Below the pieces are notes generated by a model. That model was not told the origin of the DNA. It searched no databases and saw only the letters and a program-made list of their open reading frames with translations. The translations under genes and the position numbers were made by a program. Of a DNA stretch of 64,000 bases, positions 42,435 to 52,023 are shown one piece after another. The stretch comes from Rhodophyticola sp. CCM32 (lineage in GTDB: Bacteria; Pseudomonadota; Alphaproteobacteria; Rhodobacterales; Rhodobacteraceae). The stretch spans positions 3,596,001 through 3,660,000 of the forward strand of contig NZ_CP038492.1 in NCBI RefSeq assembly GCF_004751985.1, read 5' to 3'. Positions within the stretch are counted from its first letter, which is position 1; each line of letters starts with the position of its first letter.

Positions 42435-43480
42435 GCGGTGTGCAGACCCTTGAAGTGGCCGCTGGCGATGGCGACCAGCGGCTGGACCGCTGGTTTCGCC
42501 GCCAGTTTCCGCAGATCAGCCAGGGCCGGATCGAAAAGATGTGCCGCAAGGGCGAGATCAGGCTTGATGGCGGTCGGGTGAAACCTGCGACCCGGGTTGC
42601 CGCCGGGCAGATGGTGCGCGTGCCGCCCCTGCCGGATCAGGCCGCACCTCAACCGATCACGCCCCGCAGCACCGTGTCCGAAGCGGATGCCGAGATGATC
42701 CGCGCGGCGGTTCTGTACCGGGATGATCACCTGATCGCGCTGAACAAACCCCCCGGCCTGCCCAGCCAGGGCGGCAGCAAACAGACCCGCCATGTGGACG
42801 GTCTGGCCGAGGCGTTGCGCTTTGGCCTGGAAGACAAACCGCGGCTGGTGCACCGGCTGGACAAGGACACCTCGGGCATTTTGCTGCTGGCGCGGACCCG
42901 TCAGGCCGCCGCCGCCCTGACCAAGGCCTTTCGGGCGCGCGATACGCGCAAGATCTATTGGGCGGCTGTCGCCGGCGCGCCCCTGCCACGCATGGGCACG
43001 ATCAAATTCGGGCTGGTGAAGGCGCCGGGCCATGGCATGGGCGGAGAGGGCGAAAAGATGCACTGCCTGCACCCCGATCAGGCCGACAGCACGCCGGATG
43101 CGAAACGCGCCACAACCGATTATGCGGTGCTCAGCAATCTGGGCGGTCGCGCGGCCTGGGTTGCACTGGTGCCTGTCACCGGGCGCACCCATCAGTTGCG
43201 CGCCCATATGGCCGAGATCGGGCATCCGGTGATCGGCGATGGCAAATATGGTGGTTCGGGTCAGGAAAACCTTGGCGATGGCTGGGGCGCGCAACTGGGT
43301 GGAGAGATCAGCCGGAAACTGCATCTTCATGCGCGCTCATTGTCTCTGACCCATCCGGTCACCGGCGCCCGCCTGAACCTGACAGCGCCTTTGCCGGATC
43401 ATATGGCGCGCAGTTGGGACACTCTGGGCTGGTTTGCAAATGACGTGCCCGCCGATCCGTTTGATGAGGATACGTGGTGA
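42431..43480 (+). CDS. rluC: RluC-type 23S rRNA pseudouridine synthase
   Basis: 349 aa. N-terminal S4 RNA-binding domain (QISQGRIEKMCRKGEIRLDGG, about residues 32-52 in parts) and the catalytic segment HRLDKDTSGILLLARTR with D144. The later block VTGRTHQLRAHMAEIGHPVIGD is typical. In E. coli RluC modifies 23S positions 955, 2504 and 2580. Overlaps crcB and the HAD gene, so co-translated. Confidence 0.93.
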   Translation: MSGVQTLEVAAGDGDQRLDRWFRRQFPQISQGRIEKMCRKGEIRLDGGRVKPATRVAAGQMVRVPPLPDQAAPQPITPRSTVSEADAEMIRAAVLYRDDHLIALNKPPGLPSQGGSKQTRHVDGLAEALRFGLEDKPRLVHRLDKDTSGILLLARTRQAAAALTKAFRARDTRKIYWAAVAGAPLPRMGTIKFGLVKAPGHGMGGEGEKMHCLHPDQADSTPDAKRATTDYAVLSNLGGRAAWVALVPVTGRTHQLRAHMAEIGHPVIGDGKYGGSGQENLGDGWGAQLGGEISRKLHLHARSLSLTHPVTGARLNLTAPLPDHMARSWDTLGWFANDVPADPFDEDTW

Positions 43481-44166
43481 GCGCAGGCACCCTGAAACTG
43501 ATCATCTTCGATGTGGATGGCACCCTGGTCGACAGCCAGGCGCATATTCTGGCCTCGATGGAGGGCGCCTTTGACGCGATGGGCCTGCCCGCCCCGGATC
43601 GGGCGGCAACCCTGTCGATTGTCGGTCTGTCCCTGCCGCAGGCGATGATGCGGCTGATCCCGGATGCCTCCGAGGCCGTCAGAACGCAGCTTGTGGAGGC
43701 CTATAAAAGCCGCTTTGCCCAGTTGCGCCAGACAGGGGATGGCCGGGCCTTGTCGCCGCTATATCCCGGTGCGATGGCGGGTTTGCAGGCTCTGGCCGCG
43801 CAGGAGGAGGTGTTTCTGGGCATCGCCACCGGAAAATCCCGGCGCGGTCTGGACCATCTGTTTGAAATACACGGGATCGGGCCGCTGTTTCATACGGTGC
43901 AGGTGGCCGATGATCACCCGTCAAAACCGCATCCCTCAATGGTGCTGACCTGTTTGAGGGAGACAGGTGTCGCCCCGGAACACGCCGTCATTCTGGGTGA
44001 CACCACCTATGATATCGAGATGGGCCGCGCCGGCGGCATTCACGCCATTGGCGTTGACTGGGGGTATCACCCGAGTACGACACTGACCGGGGCGGGGGCG
44101 GCAACGATCCTGTCGGATTTCACAGAGCTTCCCCCGGCACTGGACCAGCTTTGGGGCCGGGGATGA
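43477..44166 (+). CDS. HAD-superfamily hydrolase (phosphoglycolate phosphatase-like)
   Basis: 229 aa. Motif I FDVDGTLVDS with both aspartates near residues 10-12, motif II in LGIATGKSRRGL, and the closing VILGDTTYDIEMGRAGG of motif IV. A cap domain of the beta-phosphoglucomutase/Gph subclass sits between motifs I and II. GTG at 43477 overlaps the rluC stop (GTGA). Substrate unknown. Its stop overlaps the next gene. Confidence 0.88.
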   Translation: MSAGTLKLIIFDVDGTLVDSQAHILASMEGAFDAMGLPAPDRAATLSIVGLSLPQAMMRLIPDASEAVRTQLVEAYKSRFAQLRQTGDGRALSPLYPGAMAGLQALAAQEEVFLGIATGKSRRGLDHLFEIHGIGPLFHTVQVADDHPSKPHPSMVLTCLRETGVAPEHAVILGDTTYDIEMGRAGGIHAIGVDWGYHPSTTLTGAGAATILSDFTELPPALDQLWGRG

Positions 44167-44876
44167 GCGAATGGGCCGCAAAGAGGTTCTGGGACAAGGC
44201 CGAGGTGTCAGAGGCCGGGGCCGGGTTTCAGGTCACCCTGGATGCGCGCCCCCTGCGCACGCCGTTCAAATCGGCCCTCATTCTGCCGACACGCGCCATG
44301 GCGCGCGCTGTGGCTGGGGAATGGGGCGCCCAGGGCGAACAGGTTGATCCGCTCAGCATGCCGGTCACCCGCTCGGCCAACTCCGCCATCGACAAGGTGG
44401 CCCCGCAACACGCGGCGGTGGCGGCGATGCTAGCGGGGTATGCCGAAACCGATCTGCTTTGCCACCGGGCCGGCACGCCAGAGGGGCTGGTGCAGCGCCA
44501 GACCAAGGGGTGGGACCCGGTGCTGGACTGGGCCGCGCGTATCTATCATGCACCGCTGATCCCGACCGAAGGTGTGCTGCCGGTCGGCCAGCCGGAAGAC
44601 AGTTTGACGATCTATGGCAATGCGGTCTCGGAATTGCGCCCTTTCTCGCTGACCGGCTTTCACGATCTGGTCACATTATCGGGGTCTTTGATCCTCGCAT
44701 TGGCGGTGCATAAGGGGCAGATCACCGTGCAAGAAGCCTGGTCCTTGTCGCGAATCGATGAATCCTGGCAGATTGAACAATGGGGTAAAGACGATGAAGC
44801 GACGGAATTTGCGGCCCGGAAGAAAGATGAATTTTTTCATGCTGCCCGCTTTCTGAAACTGTCAGACGGGGCGTGA
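44163..44876 (+). CDS. ATP12-family chaperone for F1-ATPase assembly
   Basis: 237 aa. RFWDKAEVSEAGAGFQVTLDARPLRTP (in parts) and the block LLCHRAGTPEGLVQRQTKGWDPVLDW are typical of bacterial ATP12. In mitochondria Atp12 binds the alpha subunit of F1 before assembly; the bacterial role is inferred by family. ATG 44163 overlaps the HAD stop (ATGA). Last gene of the rarA-crcB-rluC-HAD-ATP12 run; the following 235 nt have a -35-like TTGACC at 44982 but no clear -10. Confidence 0.9.
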   Translation: MSEWAAKRFWDKAEVSEAGAGFQVTLDARPLRTPFKSALILPTRAMARAVAGEWGAQGEQVDPLSMPVTRSANSAIDKVAPQHAAVAAMLAGYAETDLLCHRAGTPEGLVQRQTKGWDPVLDWAARIYHAPLIPTEGVLPVGQPEDSLTIYGNAVSELRPFSLTGFHDLVTLSGSLILALAVHKGQITVQEAWSLSRIDESWQIEQWGKDDEATEFAARKKDEFFHAARFLKLSDGA

Positions 44877-45111
44877 TTGCGCTAATGTCATATAACCATA
44901 TGTGATGCTTAGCATTTGGGCATCTTATAAAGTTACGGCCCGGGAAATGACCTGACCTAACGGAAACCAAGGTTCTCACTCTTGACCTGTTGCGACATAT
45001 TTGCCCAATTAAGAGGCGATGAAGAGCGTAAAAATTCTTCATAAACTACGCCAGGGAAATCCTGGCATCGGAAACTGTCAACAAAGGCAGTCCATCAGGA
45101 AGAGGTTAAAA

Positions 45112-46128
45112 ATGAATAAATCCGTACTTCTCGGCACTTTGGCCATCGCTGGCCTCGCCGCAGCAGCCGGTTCCGCGCAAACCCTGGACGAGGTCCGGGC
45201 GCGGGGCAGCCTGAACTGCGGCGTATCAACCGGTCTGGTTGGTTTTGCCGCTCCCGACGCCAGTGGCGAGTGGGAAGGCTTTGACGTCGCTATTTGCCGC
45301 GCTGTTGCTGCTGCCATCTTTGACGATCCGACGGCTGTAAGCTTTGTGCCCACCACCGGTCAGACACGCTTTACGGCGCTGGCATCCGGCGAAGTGGACA
45401 TGCTGGCCCGGAACACAACCTGGACCTTCAGCCGCGATGTTGACCTGCGATTCGAATTCGTGGGCGTCAACTATTACGATGGTCAGGGCTTCATGGTTCC
45501 GCGTGATCTGGGCGTGGCCTCGGCCATGGAACTGGACGGCGCGACCGTCTGCATCCAGACCGGCACCACGACAGAACTGAACCTGGCTGATTTCTTCAGC
45601 TCGAACGGCATGAGCTATGAGCCGGTGCCGATCGAAACCAACGCCGAAGCGCAGCAGCAGTATCTGGCTGGCGCCTGTGACGTTTACACCACCGATGCAT
45701 CGGGTCTGGCTGCCACGCGCGCCACATTCGAAGATCCTGATGCCCATGTGGTTCTGCCTGAGATCATTTCGAAAGAGCCGCTTGGTCCTCTGGTCCGTCA
45801 CGGTGACAACGAATGGGGCGACCTTGTTCGGTGGACATTGAACGCGCTGATCTCGGCGGAAGAGCTGGGCATCACCTCGACCAATGTGTCGGAACTGGCA
45901 GCCGGAACCGATAATCCTGAAATCAATCGTATTCTCGGGACCGAAGGCGATCTGGGGGCCATGCTTGGCCTCGAGGCGGACTGGGCCATGAACGCGATTG
46001 CAGCCGTCGGCAACTATGGCGAGCTGTTTGAGGAAAACATCGGCGCGTCGACCCCGATTGGTCTGTCGCGCGGGTTGAACGCACAATGGACCGATGGCGG
46101 CCTGCTCTACAGCCCGCCGTTCCGGTGA
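45112..46128 (+). CDS. aapJ: General L-amino acid ABC transporter, periplasmic binding protein
   Basis: 338 aa with a Sec signal peptide (MNKSVLLGTLAIAGLAAAAG, cut near AGSAQ). The mature start TLDEVRARGSLNCGVSTGL and the segment WTFSRDVDLRFEFVGVNYYDGQGFM (in parts) match AapJ of rhizobia and roseobacters, which binds a wide range of L-amino acids. ATG 45112. A strong hairpin after the gene probably sets higher expression of this subunit relative to the permeases. Confidence 0.93.
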   Translation: MNKSVLLGTLAIAGLAAAAGSAQTLDEVRARGSLNCGVSTGLVGFAAPDASGEWEGFDVAICRAVAAAIFDDPTAVSFVPTTGQTRFTALASGEVDMLARNTTWTFSRDVDLRFEFVGVNYYDGQGFMVPRDLGVASAMELDGATVCIQTGTTTELNLADFFSSNGMSYEPVPIETNAEAQQQYLAGACDVYTTDASGLAATRATFEDPDAHVVLPEIISKEPLGPLVRHGDNEWGDLVRWTLNALISAEELGITSTNVSELAAGTDNPEINRILGTEGDLGAMLGLEADWAMNAIAAVGNYGELFEENIGASTPIGLSRGLNAQWTDGGLLYSPPFR

Positions 46129-46136
46129 CATAATCT

Positions 46137-46172
46137 ACGAAGGGCGCGGGTCATCCCGCGCCCTTCGTTTAT
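46137..46172 (+). terminator. Hairpin terminator/attenuator between aapJ and aapQ
   Basis: ACGAAGGGCGCGGG-TCAT-CCCGCGCCCTTCGT (46137-46168) with TT following: a perfect 14-bp stem. Such stems after binding-protein genes stabilise the upstream mRNA and reduce downstream expression. Confidence 0.85.
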
Positions 46173-46259
46173 CTGGAAGCGCAAAGACCGAACCGGGCAG
46201 AAACCGATAGGTATTCTGCTAAAGAGTTCGGCTATCCAACAGTTGCAGGGGTGCACGAT

Positions 46260-47477
46260 ATGGCAACGATGACGGAACCGCCTACCGAGTCTTTCCGAAT
46301 AAGTCAGTTGATCTACGATACCCGCTACCGATCCATGACGATTCAGGTTGTGGCATTTATTCTGATCATGCTGTCGCTGGCCTGGCTGGTGAACAACACG
46401 ATCCAGAATCTGGCAGATCTGGGCAAGGATTTCGATTTCGGATTTCTCAGTTCCCGTGCCGGCTATGACATCAACCAGCGTCTGATCGCCTATACAAATG
46501 ACAGCACCCATGGCCAGGCGGCCCTGGTCGGTATCCTGAACACGCTTCTGGTGGCGTTTCTGGGCTGTGTGCTGGCAACGATCCTTGGGGTTATCGCCGG
46601 TGTCTTGCGGCTGTCCCAAAACTGGATCGTCGGCCGCCTGATGACGGTTTATGTCGAAGGGTTCCGCAATATTCCGCTGCTGCTCTGGATCATCGTGATT
46701 TTCGCGGTGATGACCGAAAGCACACCGCAACCAAGGGATTTCAGGGGCGATAACCCGGATGCCAGCATGTTGCTGTTTGACAGTGTCGCAGTCACCAACC
46801 GGGGGGTGTTCATACCTGCCCCGGTCTGGGGGAATGGCTCTGCCATTCTGATAGCAATTTTTGTGGCCTCTCTGGTGGCGATATGGGCCTTCCGCCGCTA
46901 TGCGCGCAAGCGCCAGGAACAGACCGGGGATATCCTGCCGGTGTTCTGGGTGTCGCTTGGCCTGTTCTTTGTGCCGGTTGTGCTGTTCTATTTCATTCTG
47001 GGCCGTCCGGTGAGCCTGGAATACCCGGAACTGACCGGGTTCAATTTCACCGGCGGCACGCATCTCAGAAACTCGCTGATCGCGCTGTGGATTGCGTTGT
47101 CTCTCTACACCGGGGCTTTCATCGCTGAAATCGTGCGCGCGGGTATTCTGGCCGTCAGCAAAGGCCAGACCGAGGCCGCCTTTGCCCTGGGTATCCAGCC
47201 AAGCCGAACGATGAACCTGGTGATCCTGCCGCAGGCGCTGCGCGTCATCATTCCGCCGCTGATCTCGCAATATCTCAACCTGACCAAAAACTCGTCGCTG
47301 GCAATCGCGGTGGGGTATATGGATGTCCGCTCCACCCTTGGGGGGATCACCATCAACCAGACCGGGCGAGAACTGGAAGGGATGATGCTTCTTGGCCTGT
47401 TCTATCTGATCACATCCCTGGTGATCGCGGGCGTCATGAACATCTACAACAATTCCGTCAAGCTGAAGGAGCGTTGA
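46260..47477 (+). CDS. aapQ: General L-amino acid ABC transporter, permease AapQ
   Basis: 405 aa, about eight membrane segments, longer than ordinary His/Glu permeases as expected for AapQ. The EAA-type loop reads KGQTEAAFALGIQPSRTMNLVILPQALRV (in parts, near residues 300-330). ATG 46260 has AGGGG at a suitable distance; a GTG at 46251 is too close to it. Forms the heteromeric channel with AapM. Confidence 0.93.
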   Translation: MATMTEPPTESFRISQLIYDTRYRSMTIQVVAFILIMLSLAWLVNNTIQNLADLGKDFDFGFLSSRAGYDINQRLIAYTNDSTHGQAALVGILNTLLVAFLGCVLATILGVIAGVLRLSQNWIVGRLMTVYVEGFRNIPLLLWIIVIFAVMTESTPQPRDFRGDNPDASMLLFDSVAVTNRGVFIPAPVWGNGSAILIAIFVASLVAIWAFRRYARKRQEQTGDILPVFWVSLGLFFVPVVLFYFILGRPVSLEYPELTGFNFTGGTHLRNSLIALWIALSLYTGAFIAEIVRAGILAVSKGQTEAAFALGIQPSRTMNLVILPQALRVIIPPLISQYLNLTKNSSLAIAVGYMDVRSTLGGITINQTGRELEGMMLLGLFYLITSLVIAGVMNIYNNSVKLKER

Positions 47478-47478
47478 T

Positions 47479-48795
47479 ATGAGTGATCATCATGCACAAA
47501 CCGTCAGCTATGTCCGCGATACCATGCTGCCGGAGAAAGAGCCCCCGGTCACCCAAAGGGGCGTATATAAATGGGTGCGGGAAAACCTGTTTTCCGGTTG
47601 GTTGAATTCCGCGCTGACATTGATTTCCCTGGCTTTTGTATATTGGGTTCTGGCCCATACGCTTGGCTGGATCGTCTATGGTATCTGGGATGCCGGGTCG
47701 CTGACAGAATGCCGCGCGATCCGCGATGAGCTTTATGGCGACGGGGCCAGTGTGGCCTGCTGGGCGGTGATTTCCGACCGGTGGGATCAGCTTTTGTTCG
47801 GCTTCTACCCGTCGGATGCCTATTGGAGGCCGCTTCTGGCCATTGCCGTCTTTGGCATTGGTCTTGCACCGGTTCTGTTCGACACCGTGCCGCGCAAACT
47901 GCTTTTGTTCACAGCGCTGGCACCGTTCATCTGCTACTGGCTGCTGTGGGGCGGGTCGCTTTGGGGGCCGGTTGCTGTTGCGGCGGGGTTTGTTCTGGGC
48001 TGGGCCATTCTGACATACGGTCAGGAGATGGCCGGCGCCCTGACGGCAACCCTGGGCGCGATTGTGGTGCCGATCCTGTACTGGCTGTTTCTGGCCGGGC
48101 CTCTGGCCGGCGTGCTGCACAATATCCTGCCTCTGGGGATCGAATATATCGCCTCTGACCAGTTTGGCGGCTTCCTGTTGGCGGTTGTTATCGGGGCGTC
48201 GGGGATTGTGCTGTCCTTCCCGCTTGGCATCGTTCTGGCACTTGGACGACAGTCGAATCTGTTCATCCTGAACCGGTTCAGCGTGATCTTTATCGAAACG
48301 ATCCGGGGGGTTCCCCTGATCGTGTGGCTGTTTACCGCGCAACTGTTGCTGAACTACTTCCTGCCACGGGGGACGAATTTCGACCTGCTGCTGAGGGTGA
48401 TCATCATGGTGACCCTGTTTTCCTCGGCCTATATCGCCGAGGTGATCCGGGGTGGGTTGGCGGCATTGCCACGGGGCCAATATGAAGGCGCGGACAGTCT
48501 GGGCCTGAATTACTGGCAATCCATGCAGCTGATCATTCTGCCCCAGGCTCTGAAAATCTCGATCCCCGGGATCGTCAGCAGTTTCATCGGTCTGTTCAAG
48601 GATACCGTCCTTGTGGTGTTCATCGGCCTGCTGGACCCGATCGGCTTTTCCAATGCGATCCGTGCCAGCACCGACTGGAACGGCATCTACTGGGAATTGT
48701 TCATCTTCATTGGGCTGTGCTTCTTCATCAGCTGCTTCTCAATGTCCCGTTATTCGCAATGGCTGGAGCGCAAGCTTCGCACTGACCACCGTTAA
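47479..48795 (+). CDS. aapM: General L-amino acid ABC transporter, permease AapM
   Basis: 438 aa, about ten membrane segments. EAA-type loop RGQYEGADSLGLNYWQSMQLIILPQALKI near residues 330-360 (in parts). Starts one base after the aapQ stop. The long N-terminal region with YPSDAYWRPLLAIAVFG is typical of AapM. Confidence 0.93.
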   Translation: MSDHHAQTVSYVRDTMLPEKEPPVTQRGVYKWVRENLFSGWLNSALTLISLAFVYWVLAHTLGWIVYGIWDAGSLTECRAIRDELYGDGASVACWAVISDRWDQLLFGFYPSDAYWRPLLAIAVFGIGLAPVLFDTVPRKLLLFTALAPFICYWLLWGGSLWGPVAVAAGFVLGWAILTYGQEMAGALTATLGAIVVPILYWLFLAGPLAGVLHNILPLGIEYIASDQFGGFLLAVVIGASGIVLSFPLGIVLALGRQSNLFILNRFSVIFIETIRGVPLIVWLFTAQLLLNYFLPRGTNFDLLLRVIIMVTLFSSAYIAEVIRGGLAALPRGQYEGADSLGLNYWQSMQLIILPQALKISIPGIVSSFIGLFKDTVLVVFIGLLDPIGFSNAIRASTDWNGIYWELFIFIGLCFFISCFSMSRYSQWLERKLRTDHR

Positions 48796-48807
48796 GGAGA
48801 CGTCCCT

Positions 48808-49611
48808 ATGACTGACGCGCAAACTTCCCCTGCCGTCGACCGCGAGATCGACCGCTCGAAAATGGCTGTCTCTGACGAGGTGGCAATTGAAATCCAGGGT
48901 ATGAACAAATGGTACGGCACCTTCCACGTGCTGCGTGACATCGACCTGACGGTCAATCAGGGCGAACGTATCGTCGTCTGCGGCCCGTCAGGCTCGGGCA
49001 AATCCACCCTGATCCGCTGTATCAACGCGCTGGAAGAACATCAGCAGGGTTCGATCACGGTGGACGGCACGCTTTTGTCCAATGACCTGAAGAATATCGA
49101 CAAGATCCGGTCCGAGGTCGGGATGTGCTTTCAGCATTTCAACCTGTTCCCGCATCTGACGATTCTGGAAAACTGCACGCTGGCCCCGATCTGGGTGCGC
49201 AAGACCCCCAAGAAAGAGGCTGAGGAAACGGCGATGTATTTCCTCAACAAGGTCAAGATCCCGGAACAGGCCGACAAATACCCCGGCCAGTTGTCAGGCG
49301 GTCAGCAGCAGCGGGTCGCCATCGCGCGCTCCTTGTGCATGCGGCCCCGGATCATGCTGTTTGACGAACCGACCTCGGCGCTTGACCCTGAGATGATCAA
49401 GGAGGTTCTGGATACGATGATCCAGCTGGCCGAAGAAGGCATGACGATGATCTGTGTGACCCATGAGATGGGCTTTGCCCGCCAGGTCGCCAACCGGGTG
49501 ATCTTCATGGATGCAGGCCAGATTGTCGAACAGAACGAACCCGAAGAGTTCTTCAACAATCCCAAAAGTGAACGGACACAATTGTTCCTCAGCCAGATTC
49601 TGGGTCACTGA
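48808..49611 (+). CDS. aapP: General L-amino acid ABC transporter, ATPase AapP
   Basis: 267 aa. Walker [10 protein letters not shown] at residues 59-67, signature LSGGQQQR at about 162-169, Walker B IMLFDEP with E187, and the switch His in CVTHEMGF. Energises AapQM. AAGGAGA precedes the ATG. Last gene of the operon, followed by a repeat and hairpins. Confidence 0.95.
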   Translation: MTDAQTSPAVDREIDRSKMAVSDEVAIEIQGMNKWYGTFHVLRDIDLTVNQGERIVVCGPSGSGKSTLIRCINALEEHQQGSITVDGTLLSNDLKNIDKIRSEVGMCFQHFNLFPHLTILENCTLAPIWVRKTPKKEAEETAMYFLNKVKIPEQADKYPGQLSGGQQQRVAIARSLCMRPRIMLFDEPTSALDPEMIKEVLDTMIQLAEEGMTMICVTHEMGFARQVANRVIFMDAGQIVEQNEPEEFFNNPKSERTQLFLSQILGH

Positions 49612-49639
49612 AACAGGTCGCGGAATACCCGAGATCCAA

Positions 49640-49740
49640 AGCATGCTGCCTTACACCTGAGACATCGCGCATCACAAATGTCCCGAGAACGCGAAGCGTG
49701 GCAGGGTATTTGTGATTCAAGTTTAAGGCAGGGTGCTTTA
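49640..49740. repeat. 101-bp palindromic repeat, copy 3
   Basis: Same 101-bp unit as copies 2 and 4, starting 29 nt after aapP. Differences from copy 2 are few (for example CTTACACC for CTTAAACC and CCCGAGAAC for CCCGGGAAC). Immediately followed by another hairpin with a related core. Confidence 0.9.
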
Positions 49741-49746
49741 AAGCAT

Positions 49747-49789
49747 CGCAAAAGCCCGAAGAAAGCCAATACGTGGCAGGGCTTTTGCG
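49747..49789 (+). terminator. Hairpin downstream of aapP related to the repeat core
   Basis: CGCAAAAGCCC ... GGGCTTTTGCG with perfect 11-bp arms and a 21-nt loop that includes ACGTGGCAGGG, which resembles the GCGTGGCAGGG core of the 101-bp repeat just upstream. Probably ends the aap transcript, though the T-run is weak. Confidence 0.55.
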
Positions 49790-49815
49790 GTTTGTGGGGT
49801 TACACGCTGATGGCC

Positions 49816-49856
49816 GGAATTCTGCAGAATTCCACATGGAAAACTGGAGTTTTCCA
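49816..49856. repeat. Double-hairpin element, copy 2
   Basis: GGAATTC-tgca-GAATTCC, spacer aca, TGGAAAAC-tgga-GTTTTCCA. Stems identical to copy 1 at 5742-5784; all loops and the spacer differ. It sits between the convergent aapP and sixA-like genes. With the repeat and hairpin before it, this accounts for most of the 49612-49912 gap. Confidence 0.75.
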
Positions 49857-49912
49857 CCCCTGCGGCGCTCCGCCGTAAACGCGCATCTACTCTCACGGAA
49901 AGGCGAAACGCT

Positions 49913-50413
49913 TCAAAGATCCCGCGGGGTCACGAAGCCCAGAACCCGGCCCTGTCCGGCTGTAACCTGATCCCAGCTTTGCACATCAAACCCCAGAACC
50001 AGACAGGCGCCGGTCGGGTAGCTCTCGAATTTCGGATGCGCGGGGGGCCTGTCGCATAGCGACCAGGCCAGACTGCCGATGCCCGGGTTATGGCCGATGA
50101 TCGCCAGCGCCGTGCCCTCTGCCGTGTGGGTCTGTGCCAGTATGGTAGAGGCATCGGCATGATAGAGTGTTTGGGTGAAGCGTATTTCGGGCGGATCGTT
50201 GAACCGGCTCTTGATCCCGCTGCATGTTTCCTGTGTCCGCCGGGCGGTGGAGCAGATCACGGTTTGCGGAACAAACCCCTCCGCCCGCAGCCAGCCGCCG
50301 ATCTTCGGGGCCGCCCGGCGCCCCCTGTCGTTCAGCGGGCGGTCATGATCCACCTGAAGCGGATCCTCCCAGTCGGATTTCGCGTGGCGGATCAGGATCA
50401 GGGTCAGGCTCAT
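49913..50413 (-). CDS. SixA-like histidine phosphatase
   Basis: 166 aa. The catalytic RHAKS (R9, H10) near the N-terminus and GHNPGIG with the second His are present, so the phosphohistidine-type active site is complete. SixA acts on phosphorylated histidine in signalling proteins in E. coli; the bacterial substrate here is unknown. Start overlaps the stop of the upstream ferredoxin-like gene (50410-50413), last gene of the yidC-argB strand block. Confidence 0.88.
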   Translation of the reverse strand: MSLTLILIRHAKSDWEDPLQVDHDRPLNDRGRRAAPKIGGWLRAEGFVPQTVICSTARRTQETCSGIKSRFNDPPEIRFTQTLYHADASTILAQTHTAEGTALAIIGHNPGIGSLAWSLCDRPPAHPKFESYPTGACLVLGFDVQSWDQVTAGQGRVLGFVTPRDL

Positions 50414-51057
50414 GGGTGAAAACTTCTCATATGAAAGGCCGATTGTTCGGGCAGACGATCATAGGACTGGCTGACCGGGCAGGCGCGGCGCACATCGCAG
50501 CCCCGGGTCATGCAGGCCGTGCCCGGGGCGGTGTCAAGGTATCGGTGGCAGGTGTCGGTGTCATAGCCATCCGATGTCAGCGCATTGACCGGGCAGGCGG
50601 TCAGGCAGGGTTTGGCGCAGGTCTCACAAGGGGGTGGCGGCGGCTCTGGCAGGTCGATCTGCTCGGTCAGGGCCAGGGCCCCGCGATAGGACAGCATCAG
50701 CCCGGCGGTATCATGGACCAGAATGCTGACCGGGCTGACCCAGGCGCGGCCTGTCCGCCCGGCCCAGCGGATGAAAGGCGCATAGGGTGGTCCGCCAAAG
50801 GGAAACTGCGCCTTGGCGCCCAGATCACAGGCCAGATGCCCGATCACCCGGCGCGACCAACGGTCCATCGGGTCGGGTTTGCCATCAGCGAATTCCGGTT
50901 CAGATGTCACATGCGCCCAGAATCCCGGTTCATCGGGCCCAAGCAGCAGCAGCGTCCCGGTGCCTTCGGGCGCGCAATCTTCGGGACGCGGATGGAAACC
51001 GCCGAAAATACCGAGATGCTGAACACGGATAATCTGGGAGAGTGCGGCATAATCCAT
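50410..51057 (-). CDS. 4Fe-4S ferredoxin-domain protein
   Basis: 215 aa. The C-terminal half has clustered cysteines (CETCAKPCLTACP and later CHRYL, CMTRGCDVRRACP) typical of two 4Fe-4S sites as in the ferredoxin part of QueG-like proteins. The N-terminal half, with GPDEPGFWAHVTSEPE and a WSRRVIGHLA stretch, lacks the cobalamin-domain features of QueG, so it is not epoxyqueuosine reductase. Role unknown. Shares 4 nt with the sixA-like gene. Confidence 0.8.
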   Translation of the reverse strand: MDYAALSQIIRVQHLGIFGGFHPRPEDCAPEGTGTLLLLGPDEPGFWAHVTSEPEFADGKPDPMDRWSRRVIGHLACDLGAKAQFPFGGPPYAPFIRWAGRTGRAWVSPVSILVHDTAGLMLSYRGALALTEQIDLPEPPPPPCETCAKPCLTACPVNALTSDGYDTDTCHRYLDTAPGTACMTRGCDVRRACPVSQSYDRLPEQSAFHMRSFHP

Positions 51058-51095
51058 ACCCTCACCCTGTCCGGCATAGGGCAGGGGCGCAAGCG

Positions 51096-51959
51096 TCAGA
51101 CGCGGATTATGCTGCCTGCCCCGTGATCTGTGAACAGTTCCAGCAGCACCGCATTGGCCACGCGCCCATCGACGATGGAACAGGCCCGCACGCCGGCACG
51201 CACCGCCTCCAGCGCGGTCTGCGTCTTGGGGATCATCCCGCCCGCGATCACGCCCGCCTCTGTCATCTCTTCGACCTCGGCGGCGGATAATTCGGTCACG
51301 ACCTCCCCGGCGGCGTTTTTCACCCCCGAGACATCGGTCAGAAGCAGCAACCGGTCAGCCTTCAGCGCGGCGGCAATCGCGCCTGCGGCGATATCGCCAT
51401 TGATGTTGAAGGTCTCCCCCGCCCGCCCGGTTCCGATCGGGGCAATCACCGGGATCATCTCGGCCTCGAAAAGCTGCTCCAGAATGCCCAGATTGATCTC
51501 GGCGGGCTGGCCCACAAAACCCAGATCCGGGTGCGCCTGATCACAGACAATCATATCCGCATCCTTGCCCGACAGGCCCACGGCCTTGCCACCGGCGGCA
51601 TTGACCGCCTGCACGATGCGCTTGTTGACCTGACCGGAAAGCACCATCTCGACCACATCGACCGTTTGTTCATCGGTCACGCGCTGGCCATGCAGAAACA
51701 CCGTTTCAACCCCAAGCCGGGCCAGCAGATCGTTGATCATCGGCCCGCCGCCATGCACCACCACCGGGTTGATACCCACCGTGCGCATCAGCATCACATC
51801 ACGGGCGAAACTGGCCATGCCATCGTCGCTGCCCATGGCGTGACCGCCCAGTTTGATCACCACAATCGCCCCGGCATAGCGTTGCAGATAGGGCAGCGCC
51901 TCGTTCAATGTGCGGGCTGTGGCGACGTAATCACGGGTCATGGCGGTCTGTGTCTTCAT
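51096..51959 (-). CDS. argB: Acetylglutamate kinase
   Basis: 287 aa. Second step of arginine synthesis: phosphorylates N-acetyl-L-glutamate. [19 protein letters not shown] (nucleotide and substrate loops) and the closing GAGSIIRV are present, as is the arginine-sensing N-terminal helix segment [15 protein letters not shown] of the hexameric feedback-inhibited form. I chose ATG 51959; 51941 is an alternative six codons later. 64 nt after engB. Confidence 0.93.
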   Translation of the reverse strand: MKTQTAMTRDYVATARTLNEALPYLQRYAGAIVVIKLGGHAMGSDDGMASFARDVMLMRTVGINPVVVHGGGPMINDLLARLGVETVFLHGQRVTDEQTVDVVEMVLSGQVNKRIVQAVNAAGGKAVGLSGKDADMIVCDQAHPDLGFVGQPAEINLGILEQLFEAEMIPVIAPIGTGRAGETFNINGDIAAGAIAAALKADRLLLLTDVSGVKNAAGEVVTELSAAEVEEMTEAGVIAGGMIPKTQTALEAVRAGVRACSIVDGRVANAVLLELFTDHGAGSIIRV

Positions 51960-52023
51960 TGCGGCTCTGGTCTTGGGGTTGCGCCTTGTTACGGGCGCGC
52001 CGTGTTTGAGGCAAGCGCGGGGC

